This document shows, in pieces, positions 30,503-43,121 of a DNA stretch of 64,000 nucleotides. How positions within the stretch are numbered: the first letter of the stretch is position 1; every line of letters begins with the position of its first letter. The position numbers were made by a program, and so were the translations under genes. A model generated the notes under the pieces. That model ran no database searches. It was not told where the DNA came from and saw nothing but the letters and a program-made list of their open reading frames with translations. Origin of the DNA: Artemisia argyi (taxonomy: Eukaryota > Streptophyta > Magnoliopsida > Asterales > Asteraceae); the NCBI GenBank assembly GCA_030686995.1, contig CM060709.1, positions 129,796,373 to 129,860,372 on the forward strand. The letters are read 5' to 3'.

Positions 30503-32780
30503 GGGTCGGTCATCACGGTTGCTTGACGTCTTCATCTTTGTCGTTGACTTGTGACATGTAAAACTCTAGACGTCATAAAAATGGTTGAATGATAAATGCA
30601 CTTTGCTCTATGTCTTTGTTCTTTGGTGATGCTGTAGTGATTGTGTTATGAAGTAGTCTGCCGTTCGTCACTCCTGCGTCTGTGGTGGTTGTCCGCCATT
30701 CCAACATACTCATACATCTTCGGACTTATACTTTCACGTGCACGAAGTTCCTTTTCATACTCTAAGATCTTTAGTCTTTATACTTTGGAGATTCTTCTTA
30801 TTGGCGTAGAATCTTTCATTGAACTTTGTAGTGCATAAGATCTTTGGGGGAGCTGTTATTTGCATCAAGATGTATGTATGAGCATGTTGGAATCTACCAT
30901 CATGGAAGTGAGGTACCTGCGAGTAAACAGTTAGCAATAAATAACCGGTACTTACAGATAAGGAATTAAAGCTCATCAACAGCATATTGTGAAGACTCCT
31001 TCTAATCCTTATCCAGGCTGTTCCCATATCAGATACTCCCGAAGGAGCTTACGAGACCTACTAAGTAGCTCAATGACTGGGTGAGTCGCTGGGGATCACT
31101 CCACAACTGTAGACCGCGATGGAACCACCGCAAACACTAAGCGTAACCCTTGTGGGGTTACCGAAGCGACCTGCTGTCAGGGCTGTTTGATGTTGACCCT
31201 GGCAGGATTTCCGTTCAATCATTGAGAAATACATAAGTAATCCTCTCATAAACGTTCTCGGCAGATTGCTAAGATCTGCGAAGGACTCGATAATTTACAG
31301 CTGGTGTCCATTGATGTAGAACACCAGTTGTAGAAATACTAAGTATTCCTAAGAGATCTTTGATGTATCTCAAGACTCTAGACTCTATAAGTGCACACTT
31401 AGGTTTCCTATGCGGAGACTAGGGAGGGGTCTCCTGCTTCAATATCAACCATCTCTAAGAGATAGGTCGATAGGTTACGTTGGTTCCCCGTGAGAATGAA
31501 ACAAGTCCTTTTAAGAGAACTTGAGTGGTTAAGAAGGTTTAGTGCATTGCGTCACTGGGTCCATGACGACTTTATCTTCAATACCGGTGTTGTCTTTTGC
31601 AACAACCAGTAGCATACGTATTGAACCCGGTGTCTGCCATAAGGTTGAACATATGGAGGGCTATTTCTTTTCACCCTTTTCTTTACTTTTCTTTTTAATT
31701 CTTCAACTCCTTCTTTCCAATTCATTCTTTTCTCCTTTTTTTTTTCGTATCATACCTAAGGACTTCTAGTTATAACTATGGGAGATGTCCTTGGGTAGAT
31801 CCCTCCGGCTCTAGCGGATCATAGGACGGTTATTCCTATCTTAATCACCTTATAACTCCGACAGTAGCCAAGAAACCTTTGATTGAAAATCTCTCAAAGT
31901 GTTTGTGATAATCAAATATTTTGGTTAACACTTTGAGAGTTTTGTGTACACTTTTGAAGGGCTCCCCCCTCACATGTGCTCATAAGTATTTAATAAATTT
32001 GCACATGCGGGAGGAGCAAGCATTTTGAATTGATCCACTTTTCGTGAACAAGACCGATTCGAGACACGCTTACATCACCAGTTAAACTAGCTTGAAGTTA
32101 TTACCCGGCCTGGTCAAGTCCACAGAAAGTTTCTCGAGACGGTACATTTCTACTAAGACAAATTCCTTTTCGAGACACGCTTACGTGGTTAGTTAAAGAG
32201 TTCCATTGTCAGCTTTTAGGTGACAACTAGCTCTAGTAACTAACTTGATGTTATTACCCGTCGAGGATAAGTCTTTTCGATGTTACTAACTTTTATTGTC
32301 TCGTCAATTCCTGGGTCATTTCTGAGTCTAGCTCGCACATGATACAACTTTTAGCCTTTTGGCTACTTATATTTTAATCACTTTTACATTTTCTCCCCCT
32401 CAAAAATAGCATACAAAATGATGTTTTTGACAATCCTTTTAGATTAAAATATGCCTTTTTGAGTCTTATGGGGAGATTCACCAAGAACTTTATGCTTTTA
32501 AGAACAAAGTATTTTGTTTTTGACAAGTGCTCCCCCTCAACAAGTGATTAGGTCTTATTGAGGTGAAATACTTGTCCTTTTGAGCAGAATTATGAAAAAT
32601 CATAAAACATTTGATTAATTCTACTCAAAAGTAAGAAGCCTTCGCTCCTTATATTAGGATTGAAGCACTAATGCGTACCTCAGGGTCCTTTCTTTACAAG
32701 ATCGGGTTGTGCACTGTAATGCGTGCACAAGCCATTATGAAGTATAATATTGACAAATCAAATCAAATTCTTACAACTTT
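30503..32780 (-). other. Sirevirus 3' untranslated region
   Basis: No long ORF. A pyrimidine-rich stretch is at 31668-31746. Two related passages start GAGACACGCTTAC (near 32050 and 32169), each followed by a GTTATTACCCG block (near 32097 and 32250), which indicates an internal duplication of roughly 120-150 bases. Two purine-rich tracts (minus strand) lie near 32393 and 32521. Confidence 0.6.
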
Positions 32781-35700
32781 CTACCATTCAGGTCTCTGAA
32801 ATGTCAACACCGGAAATCCAGGTCTGCCTCCAATATAGCTTTCCAATCTCCAAAACTGATCCCTGCGCTTCAACCGGCTCTCAATCCTTGTAATGAATCT
32901 GCGAGCGTCCCTGGCCTCATTGGTATTCCACCTTTTGGATTTACCCAGTGCTATGTCATCTAATCTGCTTTTGATTCCATCTCTGACGAACTTCAGGGTT
33001 TCATCACAGAACTTATGTATTTCTTCATAGGCCATGAAGTAGTTACGACCGTTTACACTGCGGTATGTGAACCCAAATGCCGGATGTATAATCAAGGAGT
33101 ATTGAGGTAGATGTTGAAGGTTGGGGATGTCAAACATATTAGGTTTGGTGAGATTCAGCTTCTTCTGATAACTTTCCACTCCCAGTTGAAGATCTTCTAC
33201 TCTTTCTCTGATGACTATCTGCCTGATGAAGATTAGGAGAGCTATGATAAAGGCAAGCTGCATAGGTTTGGGCAAGTTGCAAAGCTTTCCTTGAACTTTG
33301 AGCAGGCACATATCTTCTATGTCGTTTAGGAGTAGTCGTGGAAAGTCTGACTCGGAAATCTCATACTCTTTTTCATCAAGTCTTTTGAGTATTAGCTTGC
33401 TGAGGAAGGGGTACCCAAAGTGAGAGAAAGTCGCAATGAACTGAATCGAGACTATCTTCAACTCACTTGTCACATTACCCATTATCTGGTTGAGTCTGCT
33501 GCTTCGATAATATTGAGCCCGGTTATCTGGCCAATGATGTATGCCATAGAGTGCGTTCCGGTCATAGTCAACAACTTTATCTATGAACAAGTTGGAGGCT
33601 TCTTCTTCAATGGCATTGTTGAGGTATCTGGCTGCAGGTAGGAAGGTAAGTGATGTGGTGTACTTCTTCTCAATCTTGCTTCTGTGTTGTAGAAATTCCA
33701 AGTCGTTGTTGAAGAAGAACTTGTAAGGGATCTTTGGTTCCTTTGGCTTCCCAATCATAGGCAGTGGTTTGGACCAGTCAGTGATGTATGGTGCGGTTTT
33801 CCTTGTGACCGGATCGACATGAGATTCAGGATTGATCCAGTCGATATTGCTTGACATAGCTCGAGCAATATTTTCTAGATGGTACTCAAGTTCGATGGAG
33901 TTAGCAGACCGATCTTTCAGAAGATTGAACGCATCATTCTTGATTCTTCGTAGCTCTTTCTTGTTCATCTTTTTCATACGAAACTTTTGTTGAATCAACT
34001 GAGCGTATTCCACTGTTCGGCCATCGAGAGGTTCTTGATTGTCTGCAAGTGGCGGTTGCAAATTAATCATCTTGTCAAACCAAGAGTAATCGGCAGTTTC
34101 GTCTTCGTCAAGCCATTTGAGAACGGTTTTCGGTTTCTTAGGTTCTGTGACTCTTGACGAGGTGTCCGGTTTGGGCTGATGATGTTTTCGTTTCCTTTCT
34201 TTCTTCTTTGTAGATGACGGTTCTGGCACTTCATCGGTATGAGGAATCTCGTCTCCACCTGTATATTCAAAATGGTCATGTGCTTTGGGATCGGAACCAG
34301 ATGCCTTAGGTTGTTGTGAAGATGTTGTTGTAGTTGGAGGGATGACCGGTGCTTTTGGTAGAGATGAGGGTCCTTCGGCTTGCTTTTGTTTCTTTGCCTG
34401 AGAGTTAGGATCCTGATCTTCATCAACTCTTGGACGTTTCAGTCTATCGGCCCAGTGCTGCAGGTCTCTTTAGTCATTTTGGCTTTCAAAGCTTCCAGGA
34501 CTTTAGCTTCTTCAGGTGACAATGTGAATTTACTTGCTAATTTGTCTAAGAGCTGGGCTTCTAATTCGTCCATAGATAACCCCGGTTGTGGTAAAGTTGA
34601 TTTGTCAGCTCGAAGAGTAAACGAGGTAGATCTGATTACTTTCTTGACTGCTTGTTCTGCAAACTTGGTGAGTTCATCTCTCATAGGTGCCAGCAGCTCC
34701 TTTAACTCAGCAACTAAGTGTTGTTCCATATACTGATGTGTTTGAGCAGCTAAAGTGGCTTCCAAGTTCTCTTGCACATCCTTAGCTAAGAAGGTGTCAA
34801 CCTTTTCTTGCAGCTCTTGGACATTCATATTAAGCTTCGTCAGTTCAGCAACTTAGCTTGCTAGTGATGCAACCTGATCTTCCAGTTTGTTTTTCTTCTT
34901 CTCATGAACTTTTCTAAACGCTTTCTTTATCAACTTGGATGCAGCAGAGGCTTTGGTACTTGCGGGTTTCTTGATTGATTTGTCATGAGTAGATTCGGAT
35001 GCTGGAGGTGATGATTGTGAAGTTTCAATGTTGGTGGTAATGTCCTTATCATCTCCTCTTTGTGATTCGGGTTGTTCAACATTCTTTACTTTGGCTGCTT
35101 CCTCTATCAATCTTTGTTCTTCAGCCAGTTTGTCAGCCTCGGCCTTAAGCTTTAGTTCTTCGGCTAATTTGGCTGCTTCTGCCTTAAGCCTCAGATCTTT
35201 TGCAAGCTTGGCTTCTTCTTCTTTTCGTAATTTATCTTCTGCCAGCTTGGTTGCCTCTTCAGCCTTTCTGCTTTCCTCCATACGGATTGTTTCTTCCAAT
35301 TTGGCTTGTGCAAGCTCCTCAAGCCTAGCCTCTTCAGCTTCTTGCTTTTTCTTTAACTCTGCTTCTTGAGCCCTTTCTCTGAGCTCCATTTCTTCCATAG
35401 ACAACAGATGTGGAGCCTCAGTATCCATGTGATCCTCCTCTTCCTCTTCTCCTGTTGCTGAAGCATTGAGCATTTCTACGTCTGTGGGTGATACTGAAGG
35501 ATTGTCATAGACGACCAAATCAGTATTGGTTCCTGTAGTAGAATTGGGAATGCTACTAGAACCGCCAGCTTCGGTAGTATGAGAGAACAATGGAGGTGGA
35601 GGTTGATCAGCTTGGAATGCATCTATCTTGCTGTGGAGGAGACCCATCTTAAGAGTTCTTTCATTTTCTTCTTCAACTGAAAGACCTATGTTTGAGTGAG

Positions 35701-37066
35701 CAGACTCTTGTTCAGCAGTCATTGGTTCCTTCAGCTTCTCTTTCCTGATCCTTTCTTCTTCCAATTTTGTCTCTGCTTCAGTGAACGATCTTTGATTGAG
35801 ATCTGCTGGGTATTCAGCATTATCAGCAAATTCATCAATGTCTTTCTCCCAATCTTCGAACGTCAAGTCTTTATCATCAATATCTTCAAGGTTAACCTCC
35901 TTGTCGATGTTAGCATAGGCTTCCCTGTAAATTGGACCTTCGTCGGATTCGGTTTCAGAGTCAGACGGTTTTGGAGAAGTTGGTGGTGAGGGGAACCACC
36001 CTGGTTCAGGGATGGATGCAGGAATTCTTTGCTTGAGTGTACCCTTCTTCATTTGTTTAGACTTGGTAGAACTGCCGGAGCTCCCAGACTTGCTACCTTT
36101 CTTTCCCTTCTTCTGCATGAACGATGGTAGAACAACTTCATCCAAGAAACCAACTTTGTCTTTATCGAGAGCTTGAAGGTAGTACTTGTAGTTCTTGCAA
36201 AGTTTCACTTTGTCATTCAAGAGACAATCGGGAAATTTCTTTCCTTGTTTACGAGTGCTGGTGTCAAGTCTCTTAATAATTCTGAGAGTTTCCTCATTTC
36301 TGAAAGTGTGCTTGGCTTCATCATCAAGTCTTTGTGGAATATCGTCATACTCACGAAGGAAGCTTTCGATGAGTAATTTGGTGAAACGAACAAATGGAAT
36401 GTTGGTGGTCTTGTGTTGAATGTGCCAAACAAGGTCTTCCCAGATAATGCTGGCGTAATCTACTTTCTTGACGTTTGCCACGGCCCAGAAGAGTTTGAGG
36501 TGTTGGAGCTTGGGGTGTTCATGGCCAGTGTCTCTGCCAGATAAGGACTTGGCAATCAGAATGTACAAGGTTCTCCATGGTTTTGGAAGAAATCTGATGT
36601 TGACCCTAGAGTGTCTTGTCACTACTTCTTCTGATTCATCGTAGCCAATATCCCGTAACCACTCTATCAGCTCTTCCTCGGTAGGTACTTGATCATATTC
36701 TTCATCTGGGCCAAGTTCGGGTAACCCAAGAACATTCCTAAGTGTATCTATGTCCACAGTAACCTGTCTGTTATGAAGCATGCAAGTGAAGGATGCTTCC
36801 CCAAGGTCTAGCTGAAGTGTGTGCCAAAATTGGTGTATGTAGAAGCAGGCCACTGATGCTGACTTAGTGAACAAGAGCTTGTTGGGGTGATATAGGAGAG
36901 CATCCACTGCTACAATGCATGAGGATTCATTGCATCTGATTTTGTTGAAGTTGATTCGTAAGTTGTTCTTGCCTATCTTCCTGGTGTAATCTTCGGGAAA
37001 GGTTTCTTCCCATGAGAGTTTTGGTTCAGGTTCTGTTCCATATGGAATGTCATTGTGTTCTGCCAT
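32781..37066 (-). pseudogene. Sirevirus envelope-position gene, one stop and one frameshift
   Basis: The first section (37066-34853, 737 codons) starts MAEHNDIPYGTEPEP. Residues about 25-320 form a globular domain of the type often labelled 'putative plant transposon protein'. An acidic Ser/Pro-rich part follows, then a long Ala/Glu/Lys-rich coiled coil (about residues 560-660). A TAA at 34853-34855 breaks the frame, which continues in phase through MNVQELQEK (34828). Near 34455 the frame shifts; the last section then runs through a Lys/Arg-rich stretch (KKKERKRKHH, near 34205) to TAG at 32781. The position between pol and 3' LTR equals the env-like gene of Sireviruses, but I see no signal peptide or clear membrane segment. 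Its function is unknown even in intact relatives. Confidence 0.75.
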
Positions 37067-39000
37067 CTGAATTGATCATAAACCAACACAAACATAGCAA
37101 CGATTTACTTTGTTAGTTCAGACATTCAATTACATGATTGTGCACATTTTGAATTGATCAGTGGGTGTTTGTGTGTAAAAACTATGTTATATGATAAACT
37201 TGTGTTTTTAGAAGTTAACACTTGGTAGAAACTTATAACAATCTAGTTACAACATGAGTTTATCATTACAAGAGATTACACATTTGAAATATTACAACAC
37301 TTAGTCAATTTCATGAATTTTGACAATGTTACGCGTAAGTTGGAAATCCTACGCATAACATGACTTATGCGTAAGAAATGAACTTAGGCGTAAGAGTAAA
37401 AGCTACACATAACATTATATGTTACGCGTAAAGTGAATCTTATGCGTAGGCTCAATCTTTCACGTAAAAAAAAAATCTTAGGCGTAAGATATGAGCTTAT
37501 GCAAAGGATTAACCTTATGCGTAAGATATAACTTATGAGTAAGTTCTGACTTATGCGTAAGTTTATAACTTATGCGTAAGAAAATCTCTTATGCGTAAAC
37601 ATTGTCTTATCCAAGACAATGTTTTTCAAAGTTTCGAATCTTACGCGTAAGATTCAATCTTACGCGTAGGATGAACATCTTATGCGTAGAAACGTTATGA
37701 CGTAAATCACCTTTGAAAAAAATCAAGTCTTTTGATTCCTGAAAGTGTAAAACACAACCACTGATCAATGTTTATACCAACACACTTAATACACACAATT
37801 TTATGCGTAAACATGCACACTACCAAACTTATGCGTAGTAACGCATGAACATCAAATCACAACTAATCAAAAACATGATTCTGGGTTAAAATTAGCATAG
37901 GGGAAGTGTTTCTAATATGCTAAGGGCCGTGTAGACCAAATCTTAACAACTATTATCCATGGAATCAAAAGATCAAAGTTGCTAGTGTGTTCGAACCCTA
38001 AATCCACGATTCATGAACAATACTTGTAATTGATGCAATTAAACCACATGAACAAGTTCCTTGGCATATATAAACACAATCCTCATCAACAATTTCAATC
38101 ATAACTCTCAAAATCAAGAACCCCTAAAATTACGTATGAACCCTAATTATCAAATCGATCAATTAGAGATTCTGGGTGAGAATAGAGATTAGAGACATGT
38201 TTATAAACATCTTAAGAACGTTTCCCACAAACCAATTTAACCATATCACAACAACTTTCTGGGTCCGATCCTACGCAAAACCCTTAGATCAATTTTAACA
38301 ATTAATGAAGATTAAGCTGTTGGATTAAGATAAAATTAAAAACCCTTGTTTAAAATCATGATCAAAACGTTGTGGTACTTACAGATTAGAAGATTGATGA
38401 TCGGATTAATCGAATGATTATGGATCGTTGATGATGGTTGGTGTGAGTAGTAAATATGATGTCAGTGTATTGAATGAATGGTCAAAATGTGTTTTGACTA
38501 GTGGTAAAACTATTTTCACATATTGACACATTTGGCCCTTAAACCTTATATTGCATTCAATCCTAATACCCAAATTAACTCTCATATTTAACTTATTGTT
38601 AACTACACCAAGTCTATGACAAGAACAACTTGTGGAGTTTTACCCCCCCCCCCTCGACCTTAGACCGTAGTCTTTTAAACAACATAAAAATTATAATAAT
38701 GGTCAAGGTGAGTAACCCTAAACACTTTTAGAAGCATCACTAATGATAAAAAAACGTAATATTTTTGGTAAAATGCAAGTATAAAGTAAATATTTTGAGA
38801 AATTTTAAAATTACTTTTCCTCCCCCTCAACACTTGTTTTTAATAATTGAAGACATTTTATAAAATAGTGTTGAAAGAGGTGGTATATACTTGCATTTTT
38901 TTTAATTGTAAGAAAAAGAACAAAAATCTTTTTGTGCTTTTGGTTGGTTTTATATTTTTTTTGGAAAGATATTTACAAAGATAGTTTTGATGTTTGACGA
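37067..39000 (-). other. Spacer between Sirevirus pol and the envelope-position gene
   Basis: No coding region. The part 37327-37850 is full of CTTATGCGTAAG palindromes (listed separately). A C-run lies at 38643-38653, and a purine tract on the minus strand near 38820. Confidence 0.6.
37327..37850. repeat. Cluster of CTTACGCGTAAG palindromes (spacer)
   Basis: About fifteen copies of TTAYGCGTARG-type sites occur, spaced irregularly at 12-60 bases. Perfect 12-bp palindromes CTTACGCGTAAG occur, for example near 37642. Common variants are TTATGCGTAAG and TTAGGCGTAAG. The same motif fills the leader at 46963-47530 of the same element. Confidence 0.8.
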
Positions 39001-40890
39001 TCAATTGTGTTTTAAAAACTTTTCCAGATCATCTGGAGTTAAACATCGCATACCAATTTGGTGAACTAGACTAGCAAACCTTGATGGTGTTAAAGATTTG
39101 GTAAGTAAGTCCGCCAATTGGTACTCAGTCCCAACAAAATACAGTTCAACGGTACCCTTTTCAACATGCTCTTTGATGAAGTGATATCGGAGATCGACGT
39201 GTTTGGATTTGCAATGATGAACTGTGTTGCAGGAGATAGCAATGGCACTTTTGAAATCACAGTAGATTGGAATCCTGTTGAACAAGTAGCCATAATCCTT
39301 AAGTTGTGATCTCATCCAGATGACTTGAGCACAACAAGCAGACATAGCTACATATTCAGATTCTGTTGACGACAGTGATGTGCAGTCCTGCTTCTTTGAT
39401 TGCCATGACACAAGTTTATCTCCGAGAAACTGTAATCCACCAGATGTACTTTTGCGTGTGTCTAAACATCCTGCATGATCAGCATCTGAAAAAGCAATTA
39501 GTTCAAAACCAGAATCCTTCGGATACCAGATTCCCAAGTTAATGGTTCCCTTTATGTATCGAAGGATTCTTTTGACCTCACTGAGGTGTTTTTCAGTTAG
39601 TTTAGACTGATAGCGAGAGCACATGTAGACAGCAAATACTATATCAGGTCTACTAGCTGTGAGATACATGAGTGACCCAATCATACTGCGGTATTTGGTA
39701 GGGTCAACAGGTGTCCCATGTAAGTCAGCATCTAGTTTTGTGGTATAGCCCATTGGTGTATTATAAGTATCACAACTCATCATTCCATGTTTCTTTAAAA
39801 TTTCAAGAGCATATTTGGACTGATTTATAAAAATTCCACGGGGTGATTGATGAACTTGTAGTCCTAGAAAGAACGAAAGTTCACCCATCATGGACATTAC
39901 AAAATTATCTTTCATTAATTTTGCAAAATCATTAGAGTAACTTCTTTTTGTTGAGGCAAAAATGATGTCATCGACATAGATTTGAACAACAAGTAAGTCC
40001 TCCCCGTAGGTTTTTGTAAATAGTGTTGGATCCACCGAACCTTTAGAAAATTTATTGGCCAGCAAGAAAGTGGACAGTTTGTCATACCACGCCCGTGGGG
40101 CTTGCTTAAGTCCGTAGAGTGCCTTTTTGAGTCGGTAAACGTGATTAGGACGCTCAGGATCAACGAAGCCGTCTGGTTGGCTTACATACACTTCTTCACG
40201 GAGTTCTCCATTAAGAAATGTTGTTTTCACATCCATTTGGTAAACAACCATGTTCCTGTGTACATCATAGGCCAAAAAGATCCGAACAGCTTTATGTCTA
40301 GCCACTGGAGCAAAGGATTCTGCAAAATCAAGTCCTTCTAGTTAGGAGTATCCTTTCGCTACCAGGTGTGATTTGTTACGTATGACAGTGCCTTCTGCAT
40401 CTAGCTTATTTTTCCAAATCCATTTTAACCCGATGACAAAGACTCCGTCAGGTCTTTCAACTAATTCCCAGACTTCTAATTGTATGAACTGCTGAAATTC
40501 CTCTTGCATAGATTCAATCCAGTTGTCATAAGTCATTACTTCTTTGATGTTCTTAGGTTCTTCATGACAAACTGTGAGTGCATAGATACAAGTTTCTCCA
40601 TCAGTGTGAAGTTGTTGTCTTGTCATTACAGGTGCATCTGGATGGCCAATAATATGAACTAGTGGATGGTCTCGAGTCCATTCGTGTGTTGAAGGGTGTA
40701 GTTGATAAGTATCTCGCATGTTAGCAGGATCCAAATTGCGTGTAGACGACTCAGCTATATCAGGAAAGGTAGGAGCCGGTGCAAACGGGTTAAAGAACGC
40801 ATCAGGATCATGCTCTGCGGGTTGTGGAACTGATTGTGGTGTAGGATCTTCAGCTGATTGTCGGTAGTTAGAAACAGTTTGTTCTGCTAT
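39001..40890 (-). pseudogene. Sirevirus reverse transcriptase and RNase H
   Basis: The copia-type reverse transcriptase domain begins within the frame ending at the TAA at 40342-40344 and continues in the same frame to TAA at 39001. Landmarks are [44 protein letters not shown] and the catalytic YVDD (in [12 protein letters not shown]). RNase H follows with [18 protein letters not shown] and [13 protein letters not shown], and the C-terminus ([14 protein letters not shown], then LADLLTKSL) is complete. The only break in this part is the in-frame TAA at 40342. Enzymes of this kind copy element RNA into DNA in the cytoplasm. Confidence 0.88.
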
Positions 40891-42013
40891 AAATGGTGAT
40901 GCAATTGGAGGACCGTCTTTCTCAACAGTTGTAGTTGTTTGTTGAGGTGAGTCAGGTACTGGAATATTATCAGGTTGAGCAGCGGAATTAGGTGAGACCT
41001 CAGTAGAACGGTATTCAATTGTATCATCAAACAGTGGAGCAAACAAGGTTTCTAATTCTTTGCGGTTGAGTGGCAATGGTTCAGCCGAAAAGTCCGGAGA
41101 GTTAAGACGGTTGAATTCGGGTCCTAAGCTGTGTTGCTCAGAAGCCATCTGTGTGAGTTCATCAAAATTAGCGTGAATGGTTTCTTGAATTTCTCTTCTT
41201 CGACGATTCCATATCCAAAAACCTTTTGAATTTTCACAGTATCCAACGAACACTCCAATGTCAGCCTTTGCTTTAAGTTTACCTAAATCATCACGATCAT
41301 TTTTCGGATAACAAAGTGCTCCGAATACATGAAAGTAATCGATGTTCGGTTTTCTTTTGTGAACAATTTGATAAGGTGTTTTGCGATGGCGTTTTGTGAA
41401 CATGCAACAGTTTTGTGTATAACATGCGGTTGAAACAGCTTCCGCCCATAAGTAATCTGGTAATTGAGCATTAATCAACATAGTTCTAGCAGCTTCCACT
41501 AACGTCCTGTTGCATCTTTCAACAACTCCATTCTATTCTGGGCTTCTAGGAATAGATGTTTGACGTTCAATTCCCACTTTCTCAAAATATGACCGAAAGT
41601 GTCTGATTCTTGAATTCAGTTCCATTGTCAGTTCTGACTATTCGTACCGTGTTGCGTAACTGAACTTGAATTTTAGTGAGAAAGGTGATGATCATTGAAG
41701 GAGCTTGATCTTTACTTCGTAAAAAATAAACCCAAGTCCATCTGGAGTAATCATCCACAATTACAAGAATGTAGCGTTTACCGTTGATACTTTGAACACG
41801 CATTGGTCCACACAAATCCATATGTAGCAATTGTAAAACATGATTCGTACTGTGCTCATGTTTTGAAGGAAAATGAGCCCGAGTACTTTTTCCTTGTTCA
41901 CAGGCTGAACATAAGTGATCTTTGGTAAAACGGAATCTTGGAAATCCATCAACAAGTTTGTGACGAGCAAGGTCAGTCATAGTTTTGAAATTCAAGTGCG
42001 AAAGACGTTTGTG
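40891..42013 (-). pseudogene. Sirevirus integrase
   Basis: It starts after a TAG at 42014-42016, with the HKRLSHLNF and CSACEQGKS zinc-binding region. LLHMDLCGPM and VRTDNGTEF supply the two catalytic Asp. Near 41605 one extra base shifts the frame (false stop at 41582), and in the restored phase a TAG follows near 41535 within the motif that precedes the catalytic Glu. The frame is open again from 41499 (MEAARTMLINAQ) through the C-terminal GKLKAKADIGVFVGY motif to a Pro-rich linker before reverse transcriptase. Nonsense and frameshift make it inactive. Confidence 0.85.
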
Positions 42014-43121
42014 CTATAACCAAGATTTAGTCGATTCCGCTTTGGAGAGAAGACATATCGGAGATGTAGCAATCATATCTGACATTGATATTGTATAAAG
42101 ATTAGAACCACATGAGCCATACATTAGATCGTTTCCTTGTAAGTCACGAACGAAACAAGTTTTCTCACGAAATGCAACTTCTAGATCCCCATCACAAAAT
42201 TGACCAACAGAGAAAAGGTTGTGTCCAAGGCCTTCCACATAATAAACACGACTGATTTCAATGTTTCCACTGACATAGTCACCATATCCCATGATTAAAG
42301 CGTAATGATCATTCCCGAATCTGACAGTACCAATGAACTTTGAGACAAAGTTGTGTAACAATTTGATATTGCCTGTCATATGTCGGGTGCATCCGCTATC
42401 AATAATCCAGAGAACAATCTGTACCACCTGCATCACAAGAAGAAGACACGGATGGAACAGAAGTAAGGGTGGAACCCAAAGAAAGTGCGGGTTCCTGTTG
42501 GTTAGAAACACATGTATTCAACAATTTAGGAATCCATTTAAAGTCTGGTTTGTGTTGTAACCAACATTTCCAATTCCAACTAGTTCTTGCTTTCTTAATG
42601 GTGAATTCACTATTAGTTGGCTTATTCCTAGATTTGTTCTTGGCACTTATGGGGGTAACTTCAACTTCATTAGAAACCGTAGAAGGCGGCTTTCCTAAGT
42701 TAGACTTAGAGGCAGTAGTAGGCCTAGAAGGAATGCGTGTCCTACGTTTCTTATGACGATTAAGAAGAGAATTAGCTATACATTTTGTATGATCACCAGA
42801 TGATACACTTTTACGACAAAACACACAAGATGCATTAATATTCAAAACATTCAAAGGTTCATCATTCGTTACATTTAGATTTTGATTACAATTTGCCAGA
42901 TTAGAATCTAAATCTGATGCAACATGAGTTTTATTCAAATTCCTAAGTTGATCTTCTACTTCTTGAGCTTCTAGTGGTCCTCTTTTACGTTGCCAGAGCC
43001 TATTCTTCTTTTTACTTTTTCGCTTGGGTCTGCTAACGCTATTAGTGGAGACTAGTCCTGTAGAAGTGGAGTTATCAACATTAGTATTTTGAACAACATT
43101 TCCTTTAGCAGTTTTGTCTAA
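42014..43121 (-). pseudogene. Sirevirus linker and protease
   Basis: After a TAA at 43122-43124 the frame continues in phase as a Lys/Arg-rich linker with cysteine motifs (INASCVFCRKS, near 42830; WNWKCWLQHKP, near 42560). Near 42420 the frame changes by one base. The protease then follows with active site WIIDSGCTRHM, a copia-type aspartic protease that would cut the polyprotein. It ends in LSKAESTKSWL before the TAG at 42014. Confidence 0.82.

Noticed and set aside
35028..35369. Ser/Ala-rich ORF on the plus strand
   Set aside because: It is the antisense shadow of the coiled-coil segment of the envelope-position gene.
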